Assembly (NCBI GenBank): GCA_038501625.1
Contig: JAZAYU010000037.1
Span: 3,596,001-3,660,000, forward strand
DNA length: 64,000 nucleotides
Reading direction: 5' to 3'
Source: Corbicula japonica
Taxonomy: Eukaryota > Mollusca > Bivalvia > Venerida > Cyrenidae
Shown: one piece after another, positions 21,964 through 31,379 of the stretch
Layout of the letters: each line of letters begins with the position of its first letter
Position numbering within the stretch: the first letter of the stretch is position 1
Notes under the pieces: model-generated
Told to the model about the DNA's origin: nothing
The model's database searches: none
What the model saw: only the letters and a program-made list of their open reading frames with translations
Program-made: the position numbers and the translations under genes

Positions 21964-22216
21964 CTACCGTATATCCGGCCGCCCGTGGGCTAGCCGGAAC
22001 AAGAGCCAACAGTGAGCCTCAAGCAACCCCACAAACCGACTACTGTTGTATCCGATCAAACAGACCGGATAATGAGGAAAGAGTGTCTGTTGAGGAACCA
22101 GAGCACTACCAGCTAACAGACATGAAAAAGAGAGAGGAGACAGACTTGGAAGGAAAAAAAAAGGACAGTGATACTGAAGCAGTCCCAAAATCATTTATTT
22201 ATACCAAGTTACAAAA
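21964..22216 (+). CDS. Possible exon of an unrecognised gene (charged segment)
   Basis: A plus frame open through this stretch encodes GLAGTRANSEPQATPQTDYC, then RPDNEERVSVEEPEHYQL, then a strongly charged KKREETDLEGKKKDSDTEAV. The part from about 21990 to 22125 is repeated, diverged, at 22965-23080 (shared CCCACAAACCGACTA and GTTGTATCCGAT). There is no ATG at a plausible start, so it would be internal to a transcript. A TTTTCATAG acceptor-like site lies at about 21947-21955, but a stop in that phase follows it. Composition is protein-like, but support is weak. Confidence 0.25.
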
Positions 22217-22636
22217 GGTTTTGCCTTTGAGGATTATAATTTATATTAATTCAAGATTCTGCCAATTTCTGTAATATTTTAGTTAATAAAACAAATATTC
22301 TTGCATATTTATTAGAAACTTGATCACCTTTTTGTCTCAAACCTAATTATTCCTAATTATTTTTTAAAGGGAAGTAATTCATTTTGTTCTGTCCGGGAAC
22401 GCACGTCAATGCATTTGGTCAAGATGTATAATTATTTTAGTTAGGTCATTTTGTCAAGGGAAGAAATATGAATAGATTTATTTCCGTTCATCTAATTCTC
22501 ATGGTTTTCTTTAGCATTAATATTAGTAATTATGAAATATTTCTCAATATATTTACATTGAAGTTAATTCTTTCATTTCATGCAGATTGGTTATGTGTTA
22601 AAAGTGAAGTTGTAACAATATTGTCTTCTCTTTCAG

Positions 22637-22885
22637 CAAGGTTCGAGGTCACCTGATTGAGGTTGACCAAGCTTACCGGATCATGGAGCCTCATTGCATA
22701 CAGACCTTCAATATAAATTTATATTGTTCTCTCGGCCGTGTGCCGTCTCGGTGCAGGCCGAAAAAAATTTTTTAAACTTGTGATTAACTTTGGGCTGAAT
22801 TTGTATAACTTGAAAAAAAATTATCTGACGTTACATTTCAGTTGCTTGTGCTTTGAGCTATATTTTAAATGATTTGTGGAATAAA
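22637..22885 (+). CDS. Possible terminal exon with poly(A) signal
   Basis: After a strong acceptor (GTCTTCTCTTTCAG ending at 22636) one phase is open for 45 codons to TAA at 22773-22775 (KVRGHLIEVDQAYRIMEP, then a Cys/Arg-rich end). AATAAA follows at 22880-22885. Acceptor, open frame, stop and poly(A) signal in the right order suggest the last exon of a plus-strand transcript. I do not recognise the sequence, and the phase does not obviously join the exon-like frame at 21964-22216. Confidence 0.3.
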
Positions 22886-23077
22886 AATTTGAAAAAACCA
22901 AACATTGTTTTTAATTTCTGAGAGTTCCTTTTCGGGTTACCCTTTGTCGAACCTAAGGATCCGTAGTCACCGGCGGGAACTCGAACCAACCCCACAAACC
23001 GACTAAAGTTGTATCCGATACAACAGCCCCGATGATGACCAGAGAGTATCTGTAAAGATACGGAGCACTATCAGCAC

Positions 23078-23452
23078 ATGAAGTTCCCAGACTCTCTTCC
23101 CCTTCCAGCACAAGATGTGTCAACAGAGAAATATATTCTGCTTCCTGTGTGTACCAGTATCTCACAGCAACCTCCTATAATGTTACAGAAGCCGGTTACT
23201 GAGCATAGATGTCAGGGCGATGGTCGACAGTGTTGCTCAGCAACAACCACACAATCTTCAGACAGACATGGAACTGAGCATAGATGTCAGGGCGATGGTC
23301 ACCAGTGTTGCTCAGCAACAACCACTCATTCTTCAGACAGACATGGAACTGAGCATAGATGTCAGGGCGATGGTCCCCAGTGTTGCTCAGCAACAACCAC
23401 CCAATCTTCAGACAGTCATGGAACTGGGTACAGAGAATGCTACAGCAGGTAG
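23078..23452 (+). CDS. Open frame over a 75-bp minisatellite (25-residue repeats)
   Basis: The frame encodes FPDSLPLPAQDVSTEKYILL, then three 25-residue units built on EHRCQGDGxQCCSATTTxSS with three Cys per unit, then a degenerate fourth. A second frame (23220-23501) is also open through the array and gives MELSIDVRAMVxSVAQQQP repeats. Because 75 is a multiple of three, any stop-free frame stays open through the array, so openness alone is weak evidence. A donor-like GCAG|GTAGGC follows at about 23449. It could be a coding minisatellite in an unrecognised gene, or noncoding. Confidence 0.25.
   Translation: MKFPDSLPLPAQDVSTEKYILLPVCTSISQQPPIMLQKPVTEHRCQGDGRQCCSATTTQSSDRHGTEHRCQGDGHQCCSATTTHSSDRHGTEHRCQGDGPQCCSATTTQSSDSHGTGYRECYSR
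23198..23440 (+). repeat. 75-bp minisatellite, three units plus a partial fourth
   Basis: GAGCATAGATGTCAGGGCGA starts at 23201, 23276 and 23351, an exact 75-bp period, with only a few differences between units. The near identity indicates recent expansion or homogenisation. Confidence 0.8.
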
Positions 23453-23494
23453 GCTACTTCTAACATGTTCACCTAGCATGTTTTATCCCTTTAC

Positions 23495-23665
23495 TCCTTA
23501 GATACACCATTATTTCATTGGTGAACAGTGTAGATCCTGATCAGCTGGCACTTTTATGCGTTCTGATTAGGATCTACACATTTCACTTTTGAATTCATTA
23601 GGTTATTTCTGACCAAAATGCAATCCGTGCAGATCCAGGCCAGACAGCACTGATTTGCCTTTAAG
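23495..23665 (-). repeat. GGTCAGAAAT palindromic dispersed repeat, copy 4
   Basis: GTGTAGATCCTGATCAGCTG, ATTAGGATCTACACA and TTATTTCTGACCAAAATGC (the complement of GCATTTTGGTCAGAAATAA) place this copy in the opposite internal orientation. The end reads CAGATCCAGGCCAGACAGCA. Confidence 0.55.
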
Positions 23666-24530
23666 TGTAGCCTTGTTGTTGATATTTGCGAATATTGTTG
23701 ATATTTTCCAATAATTCAACCCAAAACGCATATGCTCAACCCGGCTTAGCCGGCGTGGGAAGTAATGTGCATCTCCATTACTGCCCATGAACAGGCTCAA
23801 TCAAACCGAGCCTGCAATATTTTTATATTTCTCGTGTTCGATGGTCTTCAAAGTTCCCTTTTCAACTATTTATTGTATTAAAGCTGCCATTTACCAACTC
23901 GAGCTACTTTAAACAAAGTTTGCGATAAACGACCATGCCATGTATACAACAAAGGGACAAAACAAATTAGAGTGAACGGGGTATAGCATTTATGTATACA
24001 GTATGTGAACGATGTCGACTAGTCACTTCTTTTTATAGTTTTGTCTTTTATATTAGTTTACCGTTGCTGCAAAGAAGATAAAAAAAATCTCGTTAACAAT
24101 ATGCGCAAGCTTTAATAGCCAGTAATATAGTATTTCCCATAGTAAGACCAAGATTCACGATTCCTGCTATTAATACTAAACGCAGTTCCTTAATCAGTGT
24201 ATGTGTATACTCAGGTACTGAAGTTTATTTGTGCAGAAAATAGAATTTGTTAAAATAAAATAGAACATGTTACCTACTACACCCCGTAAACTCGAAAAAA
24301 ATTTTTTTATTTACACCCCGTACATTACTGTGCTAGACACTGTACACAAGGCATGGTCGTTTTTCGCTAATTGTTAAAAGCAGCTCGTGTAGTGAATGGC
24401 AGCTTAAATGTTAGTGGGGAAAAGTCTATATTTTATTATTCCAGATGGATATTGAGACAGCAAATGCGTTTTGGGCTTCATTATTGGAAAATATCAACAT
24501 TGTTAGCAAATGTTAACAACTAAGCTACAC
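23665..24530. repeat. Imperfect foldback structure
   Basis: Left segments at 23665-23735 (GTTGATATTTTCCAATAAT, CCAAAACGCAT) and 23870-23985 (GCTGCCATTTACC, AAACGACCATGCCATGTATAC) recur as reverse complements at 24455-24530 and 24290-24415. The centre is about 24.0-24.28 kb. The left arm is interrupted by the GCAGTAATG-family repeat at 23731-23870. I find no TSD or coding region. Confidence 0.5.
23731..23870 (+). repeat. ATTACTGCCCATGAACAGGC dispersed repeat, copy 1
   Basis: GCGTGGGAAGTAATG, CATTACTGCCCATGAACAGG, CTCAATCAAACCGAGCCTGC and TTCAAAGTTCCCTTTTC occur in this order. The same order occurs at 24.84-25.13 (reverse), 34.91, 37.3 and 37.65 kb. Confidence 0.6.
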
Positions 24531-24840
24531 TTAATCGCAAACTTAACAAAAACCACCAAGCGTGCAGAAAAAAGCAATACAGATATTTAGCCTAATAAAT
24601 TTGTTTAGTTTAGAAAAAATCGATAAAGTTATAATGAAGAAATAAGTTGATACATTACCTGGGGTGAACTGGACGTCAGCAATTCAACTTTCGCTTACGG
24701 TGTTTTGATGTACTATTTCCTGTGAATGATGTACAACAGCTATTTCCTGTGAATGATGTACAACAGTGTGACAAATGATTAAACCAGCGACAACTCCGTT
24801 AACTACTAATAGTTCATCATCACAAGCTTCCAAACTCCTT

Positions 24841-25130
24841 TAGAAATAGATGAAAATGGAATGTTGAAGACCCTCGACCACGACAAATATGAAAATATTG
24901 CAGATTCGGTTTGATTGAGTCTGTTCATGGGCAGTAATGAAAATGCATATTACTGCCCACGCCGCCTAGCCCCAGGTTGAGCGCAACTCAATATTTACAC
25001 CAATAATCAGTACAATTTTGATCCATCCTTAACGATGGTATGCATATGGCGGTGAACATGGAACCTTCAATGCGGTATTTCCAGATTAATACCATTCCAT
25101 GTTCAGCGGCTTATGGTCCCCAGAAAAAAG
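24841..25130 (-). repeat. ATTACTGCCCATGAACAGGC dispersed repeat, copy 2 (longest)
   Basis: This reversed copy contains the whole family: a palindromic block around CATGGAACCTTCAAT and ATTAATACCATTCCATG, then ATGCATATGGCGGTGAACAT, GATCCATCC, CGCCTAGCCCCAGGTTGAGC, and the GCAGTAATG core with GAGTCTGTTCATGGGCAGTA. About 290 bp. Related DNA continues to about 25340 (the CAATATCCAAATTTATATTGG block also seen near 37.6 kb). Confidence 0.6.
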
Positions 25131-25349
25131 AGTGGGTTTGCCCTAACCGAGAAAACAATGGGCGGAACTAAACAGAATAGAATTTTAAGAGGGGATCTTA
25201 GAATATAAAACCTGCATATCACAGACAACGCCAAAGCCAAAATTTAAAAAGCAGGAAGAATATCCTTGGGGGTGATTGAACAATATCCAAATTTATATTG
25301 GCTGGGATATTGAAACTACCCATCTTTAAACTGGCCGAAATGAAATCAT

Positions 25350-26560
25350 TTCGGTATGATTTATTACATGAACAGACATACGGACGGACACTACTATCGC
25401 TGTATGTCAACAAACTTGTATTATTGAGGGAGTAAAATAGTGTCAAGACAAAACATCAATCGATTTTCAGTTCTCGATTATATCTGCTCCTGGTCCCCGC
25501 CAATAATTTCCCCTCCATGGAGTTGCCCATTTCTAAACCCCAGCTCTATTCACTAAGCCCTAGCGAATTTATTAAACGTCTGTCTGTGCTAATATTTCAC
25601 ATATTGCCAGGGGTGTTTAAATTTTCCAACAGTACTTACAGATTTAGGCAGATTATCAGATCTATTGAGTATTTTGCTATATAACGCAGAACTTCAAGAT
25701 TTCAACACAAACTTCCGTTTTCAAATCGCGATAAAAAGTTTATTATCTCTTCTAGCACTCCAGAAATCATGGGATAGGTGCAGAATTTATTTGGCCTTTA
25801 AAAGCAGCCGATATTTCTTTCCACGAGTTAATGAAAACTAACGAAAATGATAATTAATTACACTGCTGTCAAATATGAAAAAAAACTTACCATGTCTGCT
25901 CCTGGATGAGCCGTCCGCTCCTGGCTCTTCCGGTTGACGGGTGTGGTTGTAGGTCGTCATAATTCATCCCCACACCAATCCATTTAATTTTAACATGAGT
26001 CCTACTTTTATAAATCTGAATATTAATTTTTCCGTTAAAATAGTAATTATTGTGATTTTAATAATTTTATATAACGATACCATATGATGATTTCATCATT
26101 AGGTGACAATAGTCAACTGTTCGCAAAATCAGAGGATCCAGTCAGATAATAAACATGAGATCATTGGCCTCAGTCTCTTGGTCTCGGCCCATTTCGCTAA
26201 AACAGAGAGGAGGAAATGATAAAGCCATGAGTTTATGAAGTTTTTTTCAGTATTAAATTACATAATATAACATTAAATACGTAATGTATTAGACAACGCG
26301 TATGTGAACTATTGACATAATCATTACTTTAAAGAAATACACATAGATTGTATTTGGAATAAAAGCGTAAAAAATAAGGCGGTATAGGTTATGGAAGAAT
26401 TATCCAGAAAATTAGTCTCCAGCTGTGCGGGAAACTACCCAAACTATTTAACGTCTGTATAGACCGCTTCCTTAATCGGATAATCTTAGAGCACGCATGT
26501 TTAAGTATCTTCTGAAATCAGTTATTATTATATTCAGTAAACACTAAATCATTTTTCAGT
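25350..26560. other. Noncoding stretch with one possible minus-strand first exon
   Basis: At 25891-25967 the minus strand has an ATG followed by 25 open codons (MNYDDLQPHPSTGRARSGRL) ending at a strong donor ACATG|GTAAGT. It could be the first coding exon of a minus-strand gene, but I find no second exon. The rest is AT-rich with no clear features. Confidence 0.2.
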
Positions 26561-26571
26561 TTTATTGACAG

Positions 26572-27221
26572 GTGTGACTTCCGTTACACGATTGAGAAGA
26601 CCATTCCTACAGCAGACACTGATTTTAAAAAGAAACTTCCATGTCGCGGATTGAATGAGTCTTACTGTGACGGCAACCCAACCAATAAGGATACATAAAG
26701 ATGTATCTGTATGGCGTGCCAAGTAAGCAAGTACATGTTTGCAAAATAATTTTACATCACGGAGCTATTTGTTGCTATCGCGTCCGTCGTGATATCAAAT
26801 AAGTTTCGTTACTTCTCTGATCATCTTCAGAATTTAAGTACAAGTACAATGTAGAATAAAATTCTCTGATCATCTTCAAAATTTAGGTACAAGTATAATG
26901 TAGAATACAACCGCGTGTATTTCTTACGACTGTCCAGAATTATATGCTTGGTAACCATGCACGTAATAATGTTTTGTTCCACTAAAAAAAACCGAGCCAT
27001 GACAATCACAGGTTTAGAACAGAACTTAAAAATACTTTTTTTCAAATTAACGAATGCGAACTATTGCGGGAATAATTTTGTGTTTAATACCAATGGAGCC
27101 GTGCTAGGCAAATATGTTGATATTTAATCACCATTTCGTCCACACACATTTTTTCTATTCACAGTGTCCAGAGGCAGTTAAAGGAAGTGTTTTGAAGATT
27201 TATTTCGTTGACGATTGTTGA
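26572..27221 (+). pseudogene. Two exons of an unrecognised cysteine-rich protein, with an in-frame stop
   Basis: Exon 26572-26722 follows TATTGACAG and ends at the donor CCAA|GTAAGC. One phase reads CDFRYTIEKTIPTADTDF, KKKLPCRGLNESYCDGN, then after a TAA at 26696-26698, RCICMACQ. The next acceptor TATTCACAG (about 27163) continues in phase 0 as CPEAVKGSVLKIYFVDDC-stop, ending near 27221. Eight Cys in about 65 residues suggest a disulphide-rich secreted protein. The stop sits between charged residues and differs from a Lys codon (AAA) by one base, so this is a probable pseudogene or allele-specific nonsense. The cysteine motif is superficially cytokine- or peptide-like, but I cannot name a family. 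Upstream exons, including any signal peptide, are not found. Confidence 0.35.
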
Positions 27222-27489
27222 AGTTGAATCGCATCTAAAAATAACTGTAAGTATTAAAATTTGAAGTATCGCCGGACTACTACGCATATTTTGCTTATAT
27301 GAAAATAACCAGCATGGCACCGTCGGCAAAGCGCTTTTTCCACTTGCCAAGTACATTTAGATCTACCAAATACCGACTGAGACGCCGCCAAAACCTTCAA
27401 AAAAGGTTTGCAACTTACAAAGATTTACGTGACTGATTTTTACTTTGAGCAATTCTGACTATTCATACGGGAAAACTATCTCTTTGGTG

Positions 27490-27845
27490 AGATCACAAAC
27501 ACGCGAAAACACGTTGAGAGATCGCAATATCACGCTCTCGCATCGTACTTCCGCCAGATAACGATGCGAAATCGCAAAAGATACAATGTACGATGTATAA
27601 ATATCGCACCTCTTATCGTACTAATTTACCCTTGCATCGTGTTTTAGCGACCTTGCATCATGGTTTTGGAACCTCTCATTGTACTTGCGCCAGATAACGA
27701 TGCGAGATCGCGAAAACACGTTGGGAGGTCGCAAAAACAAAAAACGGTGTATCAATTTCGCGCCTCGCATCGTACTAATGTACACTCGCATCGTGTTTTA
27801 GCGACATCGCATCATGGTTTCGGCACCTCTCATTGTGTTGTTTTC
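27490..27845 (+). repeat. 136-bp tandem repeat, about 2.5 units, rich in GCATCGT
   Basis: CGCCAGATAACGATGCGA starts at 27552 and 27688. The units share TATCGTACTAAT or CATCGTACTAAT, TGCATCGTGTTTTAGCGAC and GCATCATGGTTT. A partial unit precedes them. The CpG-bearing motif GATGCGAGATCGCG is also found near 10790, so fragments of this family are dispersed. Confidence 0.65.
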
Positions 27846-27849
27846 ACAA

Positions 27850-28245
27850 ACATTGAAAAAGAAACGTGTTTTTGCTTTGTTGTCTCATCAATGAGGCGAC
27901 AGTCGCAACAAAACTGGTCCCAACGGAACACCATATTTTATATGACTGTACTTCAGATTTTATCATGCTCTTGCTAATGGTAGCAGCTACTTTAATTCGG
28001 TTTAATTTTTTTACAGGACGACAAATGGCTGAAAACTGGACCAAATGGTCGAAAAAAACGACGCGGGGTTTGCAATCGGCCGACTATTTGGGAATCAGCC
28101 CACGATTTGGAACGACCCACGATCTGTTGATGCATATAATATTTCTTTTTGTTTATGTGTGTGATTGGTAATTAGACTGAGCATGTTTGCGTGAAACCAG
28201 TACAGCCACAAATAAAAAAAAATCTTCACTTAAGGTGGTTCGGGT
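27850..28245. other. No gene resolved
   Basis: An acceptor-like TTTTTTACAG at about 28016 is followed by 38 open codons (DDKWLKTGPNGRKKRRGVCN and onward) to a stop near 28131. This is too weak to call. The 101-codon frame at 27866-28171 crosses the acceptor in another frame. Confidence 0.2.
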
Positions 28246-29345
28246 GGAAAAAAACTAATGGATAGATTTTGTTTAAACTCGCCATAGTTCATCCTTATTC
28301 AATTCGTATTACAAAAATGCAAAGAAAAAGATAGGTCCCGGACATTGTTTTTTCGCAACAGTGATTTGTAAATGTAGTATGTTTTCATAGTTTATAAAGT
28401 TTGTAAAATATCATAAAATTGACAGTCATGAGGGTTTCTCGATTATTTCTACTTTCCAAACAATTATATAAATTGCTAGATTGGAATATAGCTGGATGGG
28501 ATGTATCTTTGAGGTAAGGGTAACGAAGACCGACTAATCCTCGTAACTGAGAAATGCAAAGGATTTAATAATACCCCACCCACTTTAAAAATACCATGAA
28601 ATTTTGACAATTTAAAATTGTTTGCCAAATAAAATCTAACGGATAGATTTTTTTCCAAATTGATAAATTTTATCTTCAGTCAATGCTCATCCAAAAAATG
28701 GAAAGAAAACGATAGGTCCCGGACCTTGATTTCGCGCTCAAGGCATTCGTACATGTATCATGTTGTCGTCTTTTTTAAGATTTCAATTTAACAGAAATTG
28801 GCATGTATTGTTTAATCCCGCCTTTCTGTCACTCAAGAAATAATAGATTTGAGGTTGATTATACACAATGTAATTTAAAAATAATGATTTGATTTAGAAA
28901 AGATAAAATTTATCCTCCCAATTAGGAAATAATCAACATGTAAATTTACCCCACCCACTTCATAAAACACAAATTTTATCCTAGTTTTAAATGTTTAATT
29001 TAAAAAAGCAACCAATGATTTTTTTAAAAACTTGCAGTACATAATCTGAAGGTCTTACACATACTGAAAATGGAAAAAAGTATTTCACCGAACGTGTTTT
29101 TGTGTGATGGGCGCTAGTAAATTAAACCGATCATACTTATGTTTTAAGCAGCTTAATCATTACGTACCTGTGTGCTTGATATATTGGCGTTTTCTTTGTT
29201 CTAAAGGCTATCAGTTTTAATATATCTTCTTAACATGTTTATTGTTAGATTATCAATGTGTGTGAAGTTAACATCGACTGATTCTCATTTAAGACAAAAA
29301 ATGTGAATGTTTATTTACCCCGCCCACTCCAAAAGAAATAAGAAG
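28245..29345 (+). repeat. Diverged tandem array containing GATAGGTCCCGGAC and CCCCACCCACTT
   Basis: Blocks recur in order: TGGATAGATTTT, AAAGAAAAAGATAGGTCCCGG and CCCCACCCACTT at about 28255-28590; AACGGATAGATTTTTTTCC, GAAAACGATAGGTCCCGGAC and CCCCACCCACTT at about 28635-28965; then CCCCGCCCACTCC near 29318. The period is about 380 bp. No coding potential. Confidence 0.55.
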
Positions 29346-30560
29346 GGATATTAACTGACTTAGAATGTTCATTATCAAATGCTATAAACATGATAAAAAC
29401 ACAGAACTTTAAAATAACATTTTATTTTCATAGTAGGTAAGGATACATGATGTCAACATTCTTCAGTTTGGCACCTTTTATCTATTGAAACCTAATAGTT
29501 CCTTTACTGCATGATTTTTGTTTGAAATGTTTAATCACCTTTCCATTATGGAAAGTTAACAAGTGTTTAATGTGACTCCAAATGAACTTTACCTAGAGGT
29601 CAAATAAATACAGCATCTGAAATTTGGATATTTAAGAAATCTTACTCCTATGACAAAATCCAATGAGTCATTGCTCCAAGTAAGTTCATGTACAGCAACT
29701 GCAAATTATACACACATGTCAAGCTATTTGTTCTTTGACATTAATTTTATTTTAGACATATCTGTCTTTTCTCAAGTCATAGATACACTTTTAAACATAT
29801 AAAAAATCTGTCAAGTGGGTAGTAAGGAGAGATTAATAAAATATATCTCTGTTAACAATGCAGGTACAGAATAAACATGAATAAAAAGTTTCAATAACAA
29901 ATTTCTTATAGAGCACTAAGTCTTGTAATAATTTTAAATAAATTGGTAAAAAAACAGAATGTAATTTGTTATAATTGATTATTTATATTTCTAACACAGT
30001 TACATGTGCATGTACATATAGATATCTGGTGGTTTTATAGCCAGTAACTGGCTTTATACCTAATTAAAAAATATTTTTTGTACATAACCTGATAAAAATA
30101 CTGCTTTTATATAAAACTAAATTGATAAAACATGATAAGATTATTCTCTGTATTAATTATTCCGAGACTGAATGAAACATATGAAATAAAAAAAATCACA
30201 TTTCAATGATTTGTAGTTGTTTTCAAAATTGTGTTCCTTCTTTTGATAAAATACATGTACAAAATATACTAATACATTCCTAATTCCTATACTGTAACTA
30301 ATATTCAAATTATTATTTACATTTAATTACAACTAACCAAGATTTACAGTAAATAACACGAACTTAAAATCCATGTCTTGATTGTACTGGCAAAAATGTT
30401 ATTTTTTATATCCTGACCATAACATGTTATTATAATGATTGGTAAGAAGTAAATAAAGAATGCATGAAGTTTATTGTGATTTTCTTAATGATAGAGAGTC
30501 CACTCTTAGACAATGCCTTGGGCCTTATATTAACTTGACTACACTCTGCCAAAAGGTATG
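29345..30560. other. Noncoding AT-rich stretch
   Basis: I see nothing beyond AT-rich DNA and poly-A or poly-T runs. Confidence 0.4.
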
Positions 30561-30572
30561 AACACAACTTAA

Positions 30573-31375
30573 GGTAAGACCTGTGTAATGAATACCTTTA
30601 TCCAGAAGAGTATCCAAGGGAGGTAACTATAGTAGTAAATTAGCCAAACTCCCCGCAGTGGTTACTTCCCCTTGAGTTGCAAGAGGACCAGGGTTCAAAT
30701 CCTACTGGAAGCTAACTTTTTTTTGTAAGCCTTGAGCTTAAATAATTGGCATATTTCTTTTTTTCCTGTGTAATTCTGTCATTGAATAAAAAATTCTCAT
30801 GATTTAAACTAAAATAAGCAAAATAATCAAGATTAAAGGGGTTTTCGCTATCAGAATAGTGTTTATTCAAGTCATCAATTTGAAAATTTCTAAAACTGGA
30901 CGGTAAACTTCTCTGAAATTTTGTTTAAATTTTGCTTAAGGTATATAGTTAAAAAATAGTAAAGTTTGGTATATTGCACCAATAAGGATTTTGCACAATT
31001 TTCATTAATTTAGTCTCGTGAAATATAAAAAAAATGCATTTTTAAAATTTATTTGGTCAAAAAATGTCATTTTAAGATATATTATGTATTTATATATTAT
31101 ATCTTAAATTGGTTTAGTAAAATATAACATATTTTTGATAAACTGTAAAAAAATTAAGGTTGAATTTATCAATAACAAAAAATTTTGTCACCGATTAAAG
31201 AATTTGGATACTTTCACGTTTTTTCTCACTTTTTTAAATAAAAAAAGCTAAAAATCTCAAAAACTACACGGTGAAAAACATTAAAATTTTGCATACAAGT
31301 CAGTGGTATGAAGCAGTTGATGAAAATATAATCAGATGTTGGATTCTTAATAGTGCCCATTACACAGGTCTTACC
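30573..31375. mobile_element. Non-autonomous DNA transposon with TTAA target duplication
   Basis: GGTAAGACCTGTGTAATG at 30573-30590 recurs as a perfect inverted copy at 31358-31375, and both are flanked by TTAA (30569-30572 and 31376-31379). TTAA duplication is diagnostic of piggyBac-like and Kolobok-like elements; the GG start fits Kolobok better than the usual CC of piggyBac. The 803-bp interior is AT-rich without a transposase. It contains a tRNA-like insertion at about 30642-30730. Confidence 0.8.
30642..30730 (+). repeat. tRNA-like sequence (SINE head or tRNA pseudogene)
   Basis: CCGCAGTGGTTA resembles a pol III A box, and GGGTTCAAATCC is a good B box 34 bp further on. A TTTTTTTTT terminator follows immediately (about 30717-30725). 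I could not pair an acceptor stem, so it is not a functional tRNA. Its place inside the TTAA element means it was either part of that element or a later SINE insertion. Confidence 0.4.
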
Positions 31376-31379
31376 TTAA

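Noticed and set aside
23198..23440. CRISPR array
   Set aside because: Units repeat in full without variable spacers, and the context is eukaryotic; it is a minisatellite. No other regularly spaced repeat fits either.
26572..27221. Identification of the cysteine-rich exons as an IL-17-like cytokine
   Set aside because: The Cys spacing (CICMACQC) is only superficially similar and the required core residues cannot be matched by eye.
30642..30715. Functional tRNA gene
   Set aside because: The acceptor and D stems do not pair, although the B box and terminator are good.
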